A stretch of DNA of 64,000 nucleotides from Tribonema minus (Eukaryota > Sar > Xanthophyceae > Tribonematales > Tribonemataceae): NCBI GenBank assembly GCA_017506865.1, contig JAFCMP010000390.1, positions 558,001-622,000 of the forward strand, read 5' to 3'. Position numbers and translations under genes: made by a program. This document shows, piece after piece, positions 37,910-49,101 of this stretch (within the stretch, counting starts at the first letter, position 1; every line of letters starts with the position of its first letter). The notes under the pieces were generated by a model, which saw only the letters and a program-made list of their open reading frames with translations, ran no database searches and was not told the origin of the DNA.

Positions 37910-38720
37910 GATTGCTTAAGTTGACGAACGCCCAAAATGCCGTCACTACCCTGGGCAGCCGTTTGCGCGTGTCCACTGCAGCACGTCGGGGTGACGCTGC
38001 ATACGTGCATGTATCTGTGTTCCATAAGCAGCCCTCAGCGCGTGCCCACTGCAGCATCTCGAGGTGCCCTCCGTTCGCCGCCCCTGTACACGTGAAGCGG
38101 TCCCACGAGCAGCCCTATGCGCGTGCCGAACGCATGCACACGTGTATTCATCCCACCGGCAGCCCTGGGCGCGTGCCCACTGAAGCACGCTGAGGTGTCC
38201 GCCCTGCGCCGCGTGTGCGCACGTGTCGTCGTCCCATGTGTATGTCCCATGGACAGCCTTCGGCGCGTGCCCACTCAGTCTGAAGCACGTTGAGGTGCCC
38301 AGCCCCGGCTGCCCACTGGGCACGAGCACGAGTATTCGTCCCACCGGCGCGCGCCCACTGCAGCACGTCGAGGTGCCCGCCGGCCATCGCATATGCGCAT
38401 GTTTTGGCGCTCCATGGGCAGCCGTTGGCGCGTGCCCAGCGCAGCAGCGCAAAGGACTGCACCATTCCCGCGAGGGACGTGAGCGGGGGCGCGCCGTCGG
38501 TTATACCTTTGCATAACTTCAACCAGGTCTTGCTCACGAGCATGACCTGAAACCGTGGCGAGGCAGCAGATACTCCAGCACACTCCTGGTCAGGGGACCA
38601 TCGCTCCAGCAAGGGTGCATGCGGTCGAGGCGCTTCGCCCGTGTCGTCACTGGCATGATCGATCGGACCTGCAGCATGGAAAATGAACATGGCATTAAAA
38701 TCTTGAAAAAAAAAAATCTA
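37910..38720 (-). pseudogene. Decayed ankyrin-type repeat gene (WARANGCPW class)
   Basis: Minus-strand reading starts with RAKRLDRMHPCW and an F-box-like VSKTWLKLCKG segment, then repeats such as LLRWARANGCPW, TCAYAMAGGHLDVLQWARA, HLNVLQ and EWARAEGCPW. Further down the repeats (GGHLSVLQWARAQGCRWDEYTC, WTRANGCP) appear only by switching among three frames, with stops between them. Such ankyrin-like arrays are expanded in stramenopile genomes and in some large DNA viruses. Several frameshifts make this a pseudogene. The 5' end also changes frame around 38560. Confidence 0.7.
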
Positions 38721-39113
38721 GCAAAATCAAACTGCAACTGGTGCATGCAGCCTCGTTACGTTACTGTGACTGATTCGGACATGGTGTGTTGCAAGCACTG
38801 GCTCGAAATGTTGTGAGTGTGACATCTATATGCATGCATGGTTTGCTCCTTGTGACAGCTTGAGTTGACACGGGCTGATGAGATAGTGATTTTTCAATGT
38901 GCTCATCGCCTGACTTACTTATAACTTACTGCGCACAACCACCCACCTTCTTTTGTTGTTCACGGAAAGACGGTGCTGTTGGTATGCGCTGCTGCTGCTA
39001 CTGCTGCCTTTTCTTTCCTATCAGGTGTTCGGCTACTGCAACTTGCATTTGAACTTGTAGATTTCTTTTTTGCATCCGTGACCGAAGCAGCAGCACTGAA
39101 GACACTGCAGACA

Positions 39114-40561
39114 TGAGCACTGAAGAAATTGTAGCATTCGTAGAGCGCGAGGTAGCGAGAATCGACGCAGTTCATCACCTGCTGCCTCTCGACGGACCGA
39201 GCTATGGCGACCACCAGCTCGGTGAGGGTTGTCGCGACGCAGGCCATACTTCTCTCGCAACTACCTGATACCTCGCATCTCAGCCGCATCCTCGTGCTGG
39301 CCTCCTCAGACCTCAAGGCAACGGAGTGCGGCCTGCCTCTGGCGAAACAGGAGATCATCGCTGCGGCTGCGGTGGCAAGTCAGGTGCCTCGGCGTGATGC
39401 ACGCAGCCAATGCTTGCACTTGGCCGTGAAGGCCTTGCGCTCGAGGCTGAGTATCACCGAATCAGCTTGCTGCTACCGTCAGCAAGCAGCTGGAAAGTAC
39501 GAGCACGATGGCAGCAGCGGCAACAAGCGCAGTGCAGCTCACACCGACGGCATCTTCTACAATCCCGTGATCTGCGAGACCGTGCTGGCGGCGTTAGGCG
39601 GCGGCTACTGGGGCTTTGTCGCTCCCACAAGCAGGATGATGCGCGCCATCTACATGAGGTTAGTGGCGGATCGGCAGCGGGGCTACCTGTGCGCGACGTC
39701 GACGCGAGCGGCGCTGCACACACCGGCCTCATTCCAGTTTGCGCTGGACAGCGGCTTGGCCCTCAGGCTGTCAGACGCTGGGACACAGCGCGAGGTTGGC
39801 GCTACGGGATCTGTCGAGATGGTCGACAGTGCCGTAACGGCAGGGATGCCCCTGGACGTAAATGTCTTCCTCGGCGCCTCCTCGACCGGCAAGCTGGGGC
39901 TATTGCACCACATCCACGTTGGCAGCTCCACCAGAAGATTCCACAGGACACAAGTGATGAGTATGTGCCTGGAAGCGGCCAAAGGCGGCGACAAAGGGCA
40001 GGCTCTCGCATGGCTGTCGCAGCTCTTCAGGCCAGCCGGGAACTGGCCCGTGTGGTTTAGAACGGCATTGTGCCACGCTGCGATTGAGGGTAAGCATACC
40101 GACACCCTCAAATGGCTCTTTGCGGATGGCGCAGTGCTGTTTGGACCGCTCTTGGACGTTGCTACTGATGAAGACGATTCATTCATAGCCGCTCTTGAGT
40201 TTTCTAGTGCTCCTGCCTCTGACTCGCTGGTCGATCATGCGCTCTGGGTCGGCAAGCGCGACATGGTACTTTCCTGCTGGCGAAGGGCCACGAGTTTACG
40301 GGGAGGAGCTGTGTGTATGCATTATAGGCCAGGTCCGCTGCGATGCTCGAGGACATCCGAGCACACGGTGCGCCTGTTGATTTTGACACAGTGTTGGAGA
40401 ATATTCACGAATGCCCGAGCCTAGAAATCCTCAAATGGCTGTGGGAGTGGTCGACCAGCGAGCAGCGCAATGCGCTCCTTTCGTGTATCATGCGCTCAAC
40501 AAAATCGGAAATAGGCATCAGGTGGATGGTGTCGAAAGGCGCGCGCCTGCCGGACCCCTAG
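39114..40561 (+). pseudogene. Ankyrin-family-like gene with two frame breaks
   Basis: Three consecutive plus-strand frames read as one protein. The first runs from ATG 39114 (MSTEEIVAFVEREVARIDAV). The second is open from about 39204 to about 40270 and includes GYWGFVAPTSRMMRAIYMRL and ankyrin-like helices (AAKGGDKGQALAWL, HAAIEGKHTDTLKWLF). The third runs from about 40343 to stop 40561 (SLEILKWLWEW, IGIRWMVSKGARLPD). Breaks fall near 39203 and near 40265-40275, where shifting one base restores FLLAKGHEF. The layout matches single-exon stramenopile proteins with an N-terminal F-box-like part and weak ankyrin repeats. Sequencing errors or short introns could also explain the breaks; a pseudogene is more likely given the decayed neighbours. 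Confidence 0.6.
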
Positions 40562-40769
40562 CGGTTGCTTGTAGGATCCAAACTGAGTGGAGGTGGTGCA
40601 AAATGCCTGTTTGGCACCAGCTGGACATCTGTAACGTGCGATGTATTGATGTCGGATGATGAGCCTCGAAAGTACAAGGAGTTACCCGATGACGCACAAA
40701 CACACAATGCATACTGCAATGCCATGGCTCGATTCTGTTTTGTTACGATGTCGTCTCACCAAAGTCTTA

Positions 40770-40860
40770 TTCCGGGCAGCCATTGGCGCGTGCACACTGG
40801 AGCTCGTGTCTGTCAGCGCACCTCCAAGTCGATGTGTTCAGCAGAGACACCTCATCAGCG
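40770..40860 (-). pseudogene. Isolated ankyrin repeat fragment
   Basis: On the minus strand the stretch encodes ELQCARANGCPE, a single copy of the repeat core found in the pseudogene at 38 kb. It has no start and no neighbouring repeats in frame. It supports local break-up of an ankyrin gene copy. Confidence 0.5.
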
Positions 40861-41252
40861 TCAACCGCCCGAAGCGGTGGAGGTCTCTCGCACTCAAAGT
40901 TTGAGCACACGGCGTGCAATTCGATGTCAGTATTGAGGTTCATCCATATTCCCCACCACAAATAGAATCTACTAGGAGGGACAGGAACGCTGCACCCTCC
41001 ATGTTCTTACGATCCACAGACAAAGCGGAAGGAAGGAGTGCCTGCAAGAGGCGGAGCCAGCAGCGGCGTCTGTCTTTCATCTGCTTGCGAACTCAGTACG
41101 GGTCTTTGTCTACTTCCCGTTCCTGTTCATCGGTCACGACACTGGCCTCGTGGTGTGGCGTCGCCCGCCTGCGCATAGACGGCCCAACATCATGGGCGAG
41201 TGCTGCAGTGCACGCGACGGACTCCTCCACCCCGCGATCGGCGCATGACGCA

Positions 41253-42052
41253 CCAGTGCAGCGGCTCGGCGCTGCAAGGCGGAGGCCGTAGCTACTAGTG
41301 TGTTGCTGCGCCGTCTGCGCGGTGTGCCACTTTGCCGTGCCAGACATGGGCGCGCCCTGCCGGCGGTGACGGCAGCATGGCCATCATCAGCTGAGCGAAG
41401 CGCAAGCGCGCCGTTCTGGGTCATCGAGCAGCAGCCGCCGCGGCACGAGTGCCATTCGCGGCGCTGCTGGCCATGCCACCGTCACGCAGGCTCGCTGCTG
41501 CTTGTCGATTGGGAGGCACCACAGAGGCGCGGCTGCGCTCAGGATGCCGCATGGCAGGCGCACGCATCATGCCAGCGCGCACAACTGCAGCAGGCTGCGC
41601 TCCTGCAGCTCTGTTGTTGCATTGTGTATCTCACGCAGGGAGATCATTATGCCAGTCTGGCAGGCATCAACGAGGTTTGGGCGTGGCAGTGTGACGAGAC
41701 AGGGAGCGGGCTGCTGGAGCCTGTCTGGAGCGTTTACGCCGCAGGGTGTGTTGTTGTTTTTGTCTCGTGCATGTGCAGTATCGTGGTGCAAATGAGTGTT
41801 GTTTGTACTACGCTGCGGCCAGCAGCTGTGGCTGTCGATGTGTGGACATAGACGCGAGTGGTGTTGTGAGTCTGCAAACTGGTTTGTGCTTCCGTAACAT
41901 GCTCAGGGTGACTTGCACTGTGAAACAAACCTCCTGTAGCTTTTGAACACACTCTTGATCTCTTGGCAATCACTGTTTGCTTATGAGCCTTGTGCGTGGG
42001 GTTCCAGATCGAGGGAATGTCGAAATCGCGGTGACTCGCCAATTTATTCCCT
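41253..42052 (+). repeat. Copy 2 of the 0.8-kb direct repeat, longer open frame
   Basis: Direct repeat of 36657-37480. Here the MYND-like frame (RHECHSRRCWPCHRHAGSL, then CAQDAAWQAHASC) stays open to a stop at 41851. The tail is Cys/Val-rich and not obviously natural. The two copies enclose about 3.8 kb of ankyrin pseudogenes. Confidence 0.75.
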
Positions 42053-42175
42053 TTTGGAGGAGTGACGGATCATGCGGGTAGGCGAGCCGCGTTGGCGCTG
42101 CTGGAGCAGCAGGACCCTCCTCCAGCTCTGCCAGCTTACTGGTGCAACACGCAAGTCCTTAGGTTTGTCGAGACC

Positions 42176-45100
42176 ATGAGCACGTGGGAGCTGCTAGTCA
42201 CGGCGGTATGCCCTTTGCTCTTTAGTGATGTCTGCGGTCCCAGCACGCTTCCGCCCGAGCGCTGGTTAACATCATATGAACCGCCACCTCATGTGCAACA
42301 GGCTCATGATGCGGACAGCGAGGCCAGCGTATTTGCTCTGCATGCTGGCAAAGAGATATTTGAAGCTGCTAAAGCTTCTTCTGTGTTCTCACTAGACCTG
42401 CCAGTCGGGGACGTCCTGGTAGAGGGACGCTGGTCGCAGCAGGTGGGAGATCTCATCCACGAGCAAGACGCCTCATCTGGCATGTACAGAGCGTGGTCAG
42501 GTGCGATCCGTGATGATGGCGCTGGCAAGGGGAGGGCCAACTTCGTGCTGGGGCCTTCAAACGACCTCTACTGCAACATCAGAGTGAGTGTTGCAGTGCT
42601 ACAATACAGCTTGCAGCTGGTTCAATGACATGTAGAAACATTGCACCTGGTTGAGCATACATACAACTTACAACTTACCTGTGTAAGTAGCACGCGGATT
42701 TGGAACCATTGATGCTGCAGAGTTTGGATCGTCGCCCATGGTGTTTTGGCGTGTTTTGCCCGCTCACCTGTACTCCTCATTTTTGCCTCATGCTGTTGCA
42801 GCATCTGATGCTGCATTGCCATTTCTACACGACCTCTGTAATAGTACAGTAATACAAAGCCATTGCCGAATGGCGCGATGCTTTGCGCGCGCCTTCACTG
42901 GCTGACATCTTCACACGCAGCGCCACATGCCACCGACGACAGTGCGCTCCTCGAACCCAGTCGCATGGCGCACGCCCCTGAGCGCTCACATGCAAAAAAT
43001 TTACACTAACTACAATATGCGCAACTAGCTGCAGCTCTTCTCTGCTGACCGACGCTCCCGCATCCATCTTCTCCTGGCGCATCTCCAGGTGGGACCGCGC
43101 GCGTTCAAGTGCCAGCCGTGCAAGAGCGCGGAAGGCGCGCCGCCTGCGCCGCCTACGTGTGTCGCCGTGACGGAGGTGCCCGCCGGGCCTCTCGACAGGG
43201 CGCCGCACGTGCCGGTACCGGTACCAGTATCACTCCCTGTGAATGATGTCAAGGAGGGATCGCGTGAGGCGCCCGCTGGGGGGGGCACCAGGTGAGTGAA
43301 CTGCCAGCGATCAATGTTGTAATGCAGGGGGTCCGCCCCCCACGACCCTATCTGCTAGCTATACGTCCAGTTTATGTTCATTGTGACGGATGCAGGTGCA
43401 TGGAGACATCTGTGTGTGTGCTCAGAATACATATGACGTGCTCGCCTCGTTGTGAAAGCACCATTGCATGACTGCGAAGGCAATGCGGAACGGCTTCTTA
43501 TCGCCCAGGTGCATGTTCCCGCATTGTTACAGTCGGTGAGATGAGGTAGCTGACAGTGCTGCTGGCATGGTGTTTGAGATGTGGTGCATTGACGCGCTTC
43601 GACAACTCACAGCTCTCTTGACTTTCTTCTACATTGCGAGATGTTGCGCGCATGGGATGCGGTGAAGGCTCTCGAGCAACCACTGTCCACTCCGCTTGCG
43701 CACGTGATGCACCTGACGTTGATGGTGCATACTATGAAATAAATTCAGAGAGTCGCTGGCAAGCACTACAGTAGTCATTCAACATACTCGAGCCTTACTT
43801 TGGTCCACTTGACTGTTGAATGCGGTGTGCATCTTGTTGACAGTTTCCGTTGCCGGTCATGTCAAGACGCACTTTAGGCTCCAAGGTCAGTCACTTGCTG
43901 CGCAGCACAGTGATGCGCTGTCCTCAAAACCTCTGCGCCACCTCGATTGCGGCGCAGCAGTGCACCCCGAGTAGCGCCCTCATTACACGTGCATCCACGT
44001 CGTGACAAATCTGCAGAAAGCTTCAGTCTGCGCGCAATGCGGAAGTGGATGTGCTGCTGCCGTACACGCGGCGCGTGCGCGACACGCTGGGGGGTGAGGG
44101 GGCGGTGCGAGCACTGCTGGCCTCGTCTCTCGCCGACACCAACATGGCCTTTGCCAACAGCGGCGTGCCACTCACGGCCAAGGCAAGCTTTAGCGGTCAA
44201 TGTGGATGGTGCCATATGTATCATTGTGGAGTGAGGTCGGGGAAGCACTCATCTTTAGCAGGCAATGCGAGTGCTGCCGTATCATCGTCGAGTGAAGTCA
44301 TGGAAGCACGCCACTGGACAAGGCAGACCTTGCAGAATGTGCATGCCTGAGCCGCTGACAATCAAATACCCCGAGATACGTCCTAATGATCATACATGTA
44401 TGCAGATGCTGGCCCGGCACCCCTGCACGGCCATGGGGGGTAGGAGCTGATGACCGCTATGGACACGAGCGTGCATACTCCAGCACACATCATGTTGTGC
44501 GCTTCCGCTGAGCGTAGTCACGTATAATGCTCCAAAATAAGTGACGACCAACAGTGTGTTATGCTTCATCACCATGCGTGCAAGATGCCGACGAGTCACG
44601 GTGCAACAACGCGAGCTTTCGCTGACAGTCGCTGCCGCTCACACGGAGGGCGCCAGGACCGCCGCCTCGTGCACTCACTCACGAGCACTCGCACCGGCTC
44701 CTTGCGCTGCCGCCGCTGTGCATTCACTGATGGCATGCGCATTCGCACCGGCTCCGTGTGCTTTCGCCGCTGCGCAGGTGGTGGGGTGGCGCAAGGTGGA
44801 CTATGCTGAGACGGGCGACGCAGGGCAGTCGCTGACGGCGCTCGCCGACCCTTCGGACGGCACCATGGACTTTGTGCATGGGCTGAGGGACAGGCGAGTG
44901 GACAGCGGGCGCTATCCCACACGCATCCATGTCTATGTGCACTGCGGCATGGGCGTTTCACTGTTTTAGGTTTTCTTCATCAAATGACACGAGCAGTCAG
45001 GTAGCACGCGCATCTGAAGGGGGCGGAGTGTACGCTATCTCTACGCGGCGTGTTCTGGTTGCCCTCCAGCCATTTCGAGTGCAAGATGCACTAGTGCTTG

Positions 45101-46676
45101 GAGGAGTACTTCAAACTGTATCTCAGACTGGCTGACATCACGTCACAACTAGGCACTTGCAGTATCAGGCCATGCCAGCTTGTTGCAGGAATGAACCAGG
45201 GGCAGCACGCCTTCAGCCATGAACGCCTCTCGATCATGCTTACACCAGCCTGCTGCGCGGCGCCCTCTCATGCCCCCCCCCCTCCCGACGCGACGCGTGC
45301 AGGGTGGGGGCGGACCTGGTGCAGCTGATCACTGCCGACGGCGACCTCGCGCCGGAGCCGGTGTGCGGCACGGGCTTCGTGGCCAACCCCGTGGGCGGGG
45401 CCAGCGGCGAGACGGCGGCGTTCAGCGTGGCCATGTACCAGTGCCTGTTCGACAACTACAGCATGGCGCACGAGATGGGGCACAACTTCGGTGAGAGGTT
45501 GAAGTTGAAGTGGCATGTGGAGAGTCACATGCTGTGTCAACGGCACGCTCGGTGGGCCGGCATGGTAGTATGGCTGTGCGCACTACACTCAGGCCAGGCC
45601 TGCAATCTTCCAAGACCCGGGGGGGGGGGGGGGGGGGGGATTGCTTGCCGCAGCCTCCATGCTTCCCCCTCCTAGGCCGCATCTGGCTAGGTCACGTCAA
45701 TGCATACCTGCGAGTGGGGGCTGCTGTTTAACAGAAATGCAAGGCTCTGGCACCCGCCCGCATGCTTGAATCGCCTTAATCGTGACACAGTCGGTGGCTC
45801 ACGACCAGTGCTGCATACCTGTGCTCTCCATCCCATCACGTGGCGTGCAGGGCTGACCCACAATCGCGCCGACTCCAGCCCCTCCGACGTCTCCCTTCCG
45901 TATGCCTTTGGCTACCAGAGCCCGCAGTGCGGCGACTGGCACACAGTCATGTGAGTCAAGTGTCTTATGTAATTATGAGACTCAATGTCATCTCAGCAAA
46001 CAGGGTGTGGGGCACGGCGCTATGGTGACCAGCAGCGTGACAACGACGGTTGAGACGAGTTCTGCAGGTCAGAGGAATCAAGAGCTGGACATGAGCTGCT
46101 TCGTCGCTCGTGCTTCTTCAAGAGGTCCAGTGTCAGCATCTCACACCGCAATACCGCAAGACAAGGTTGTTGGTCAGAGGAATCAACAGCTTAATGTGAG
46201 CTGCTTTATTGCTCTCGCTGCTCCAAGAGGTCCAATGTCAGCATCTCACATCGCAATTTCGCAAGACAGTTTCTGGCCGGCAGCGGTACATGACCAGGTT
46301 TTTGGTAGGCATTGGTACATAATACCCAGCAGTAGCGCCGCACCTGCGCCGCCGCCCGCCTGGCGTGTCACCCTCACTCACTTCCGCGCAGCTGCGACCA
46401 ATGCCGCATGGCCGCACTGCAGTGCCACTCACCTACGCCTCCTACACGCCCCATCGTGTCCGCGCGCGCAGGGCCTACCCCTGCGGCAGCTCCCCGTCGG
46501 ACGAGCGCATACCGTACTTCTCGTCGCCGCGCCACTTCAACCCCGACACCGGCGAGGCGCTGGGGGTGGAGGGCTACGTGGACGCTGCGCGCGCCCTCAC
46601 TGAGAACATGGGCGTCATCACGCAGTATCGGCAGAGGCAGTGGCGGCGCCGTCACCTCAGGGGCAGCAAGAAGTGA
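42176..46676 (+). CDS. Metzincin metalloprotease, reprolysin-like (M12B/M72 type), probably secreted
   Basis: Seven exons: 42176-42583, 43035-43291, 44017-44182, 44778-44893, 45303-45490, 45851-45950 and 46472-46676, 479 residues, all in phase. I chose ATG 42176 because it gives a hydrophobic N-terminus (ELLVTAVCPLLF); the frame is open further upstream, so another start or exon is possible. The protease domain opens with VDVLLPYTRRVRD and has NMAFANSGV and RDRVGADLVQLI, as in reprolysin-like enzymes. The zinc site is HEMGHNFGLTH (His372, Glu373, His376, His382), assembled across an intron, and the Met-turn is HTVMAYPCG, also assembled across an intron. YFSSPR and a basic tail end the protein. 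All catalytic residues are intact. Introns 3 and 4 both use GC donors (44183, 44894). Intron 6 holds a 105-bp tandem duplication. Confidence 0.85.
44187..44312. repeat. Two-copy degenerate tandem repeat, period about 63 bp
   Basis: CTTTAGCGGTCAATG at about 44188 is echoed by CTTTAGCAGGCAATG at about 44252, each followed by a diverged TATCAT..GTGAGT/GTGAAG stretch and GAAGCAC. It starts within ten bases of the GC 5' splice site of metalloprotease intron 3. Confidence 0.65.
46067..46276. repeat. Two-copy tandem duplication, period 105 bp
   Basis: GGTCAGAGGAATCAA starts at 46067 and again at 46172, with the units similar over their whole length (GAGCTGCTT, CAAGAGGTCCA, TGTCAGCATCTCACA). It is intronic in the metalloprotease gene. 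Confidence 0.9.
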
Positions 46677-47743
46677 AAGGGGGGGAGGAGGGGGGGGGGG
46701 TGCGCAGGGGGAGGCTGGGCAGCTGTGATCTGCATTCAAGTTGTGCCACAGGGCTCTGTGCCCGCCCAGGGGGCATTTGTGGCGCCAGAACACAGTCATT
46801 AGTCGTGACCGTATTGTAGTTCGCCCCTGGGCCGTGTGCCAGTTTTGCCCGACATCATGTGTACTGTCAGCTTGATGCATTCAAGCGGATGTTTGAAAAT
46901 ACTGAGCGGTGAGCGGCTGTTGCTGACATTTGCTGGCGCAGCATCTACACATATTTGGGAGATCAATTGCTGCTGACGGTAAGCCGCGAGCGCCACATTG
47001 CTGCCGGGCGAGGAAGTGCATGCTGCACTGTGCAGCCGTCGTGCGCCCAAAAAGCGCCCAAATTCCGCCTGCAACTGGTACGCTGGTGGCATAGCATACA
47101 AAGTATCTCCCAGCGTATCCCGTATGTCCTTCACGTAATACTGCGTGCTATGTGTCACTACAGAACACATCACCAGCCGGTACAGGGTGGCCTGCTCATG
47201 CACATCAAGTTTGGCCCCCAGGCAACGAGCAGCAAGCTGATTATTGTTGGTGCCCATAATCATCGAAATGACGACTCTCGCATAGACCATACTGCGCCAT
47301 GCGCCGCCTCCTGCTAGTGTCTGCTGAGAATGACTTTGCCATGACTGTGGAACTGTATGGTTGCCATCATGTGATGGCAGGCAGGGGGGGCTCTCACTGC
47401 TGCACGGCAGTTTGATCTTGACTGCGTGGCACCGCCTGCGCATATGCAATCTGTCTGCTGCTGTGGATCCTGCCTGCTATGACAACAACGCTTGGTAACT
47501 TCTGCCAAGTGCATTTCGTAATGCAATGCTCATTGATTCTGATTGAGACTGCAATGCACTTTATGATTTTACGCCCAAGCATTCATCAATTGTCAGGTTC
47601 CACCATCATTATCTTTGCACGTCAGGTGCAACGCATACATTCAAGCACGCTCAGCATGTGCATGTAGATAGCAGACAGAATCCACAAGCACAACAGCCAC
47701 ACCACGCGATAGAGCACCCAATTGACTGCTATTACCGCGCACA
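46677..47743. other. Intergenic region between convergent genes
   Basis: The stretch lies between the metalloprotease stop and the bL28m stop on the other strand. A G-rich block follows the metalloprotease stop. A minus-strand open frame from 47449 to 46799 is described separately; otherwise I see nothing. Confidence 0.45.
46799..47395 (-). CDS. Hypothetical minus-strand frame, function unknown
   Basis: The minus-strand frame is open from about 47449 to a stop at 46799. It has in-frame Met codons and a plausible acceptor (TTCTCAG) near 47328. The translation is mixed in composition, with segments like HEQATLYRLVMCSVV and YYVKDIRDTLGDTLYAMPP, and matches no family I know. It could be a terminal exon of an unseen gene, a gene relic or 3' flank of the bL28m gene. 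Confidence 0.22.
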   Translation of the reverse strand, partial: ESPPCLPSHDGNHTVPQSWQSHSQQTLAGGGAWRSMVYARVVISMIMGTNNNQLAARCLGAKLDVHEQATLYRLVMCSVVTHSTQYYVKDIRDTLGDTLYAMPPAYQLQAEFGRFLGARRLHSAACTSSPGSNVALAAYRQQQLISQICVDAAPANVSNSRSPLSIFKHPLECIKLTVHMMSGKTGTRPRGELQYGHD

Positions 47744-49101
47744 TCAGGACATGGACGGCATAGTGCCCGCCTTGTCCCCCTGCACGTGCAGCCCCGCATC
47801 TGCCCCCTCCCCTTCCCCTTCGCGCCCCCCTTCATCATCCTCGTCCCCCGCCTCCTCGATAGCCTCGACCACTCTGCCGCTGCCGGCCAGCCCCGTGAGC
47901 TGTCGCCGCAGCGTGTCATGCACCGCCTGTATTCGCGCCTGCGCGCCGTCGCCGAGCATCTCCAGGATGCGCGACTTGACAGCTGCGGCCTGCGCGAGGA
48001 GACGTCGCATCGCGGTTTTAGACAGTGAGGTCGGTGGTCATCTTGAAAGTGGCAGGTGCGTGCGATTGCACCGCATGGGAGCAGTCCAGTCCAGGTAGCT
48101 CCATGCACATTGCGTGCTGCTGCGCGCCCTGTTCTGGTAGTGCCGTGCGTGCTCACGAGCTGTGCAAACAGGTCATTGGCACAGTCCATCACATGTCTGC
48201 GATTGCACGTGTCTCTGAACTGACATGAAGCAGACGCAGTGACTAGATATCATGGTAGTGCTACCGCCTAGGTTTCATACTCAAGCTGATATTGTACAGT
48301 GTCATGGTGTGGCATCTCGTTTCATGCACCACAATCTAGGATGGTCGACCTTTGCCCCGAAATAAAGCTGAAAGCGTCAATCCTGCATGCCATATAGTTT
48401 GCCCGAACAACATCGTCACTGCTTTGTCATATGGAGGAGATACCACAGTGTCTTCGCAGTGGTTCAGATCATGCACTTTGATAGTCACTGAGCCAATGAC
48501 AGAATGCAAAGCGAGTTCAGCTAGTGACTTTCCTTGCTGTGACCGCGGGGACGCACCAGCACAACTGTGACACTTGATGGCGCTCACCTGTGAACTACGC
48601 AGCCTGTCGTCTGTTGTATACAGCAGGTAGTTATCCAACCCTCCTGCCTTGTCCACTCCCCTCAGGGCAGCGGTTGTGACCTTCAGCGGGATATGCCTGC
48701 ATGTGGGTAAGACGGTGTGAGATACGCGCGCTTCCAGCGGCGTTTCGAGTGCTGTTCGGCCAATGGTAAATCGCGACAACAGTACAAGATACAAGTCTGA
48801 GACATTTCAGCCACAAACGTGTGCATGAAACACATATTGCATACTCATAGCGTAAGCAAAAAAAAATCACTATCAAGACTCACTCTCGCAGCAGTTCACT
48901 CCACAGCCGCTTGCTCTGCACGTTGGGCAGCCACTTCCTGCGGGACTTCTTGGCGCTGAAGCATGTCTTGTTACCAAATCTCACGTCCTTCCCAGCGTAC
49001 ATGCCTCTCTGTGACCTGTTGCTGTACAGGTTAGGCTTGCTGCTTGCCCGCGTGAACCCTTCCAAAAATTTAACGGCGCTCTGTCTGACATTGAACGCCA
49101 T
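47744..49101 (-). CDS. MRPL28: Mitochondrial large-subunit ribosomal protein bL28
   Basis: Three exons on the minus strand: 48884-49101, 48588-48696 and 47744-47989, all in phase, 190 residues. The N-terminus (MAFNVRQSAVKFLEGFTRAS) is Arg/Ser/Phe-rich without acids until Glu, like a mitochondrial targeting sequence. The bL28 core follows: RGMYAGKDVRFGNK, FSAKKSRRKWLPNVQSKRLW, then IPLKVTTAALRGVDKAGGLD and NYLLYTTDD. The last exon adds a helical segment (AAAVKSRILEMLGDGAQARI) and an acidic Gly/Glu tail that looks lineage-specific. Its acceptor (CTCGCGCAG) was chosen by phase; an alternative acceptor upstream would stop after seven residues. The predicted role is a structural part of the mitochondrial ribosome. 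It is divergent from the PTAR1-like gene. Confidence 0.85.

Noticed and set aside
36657..42052. LTR retrotransposon with the two 0.8-kb repeats as LTRs
   Set aside because: No reverse transcriptase, integrase, primer-binding site or polypurine tract is visible between the copies, and the copies contain coding-like sequence.
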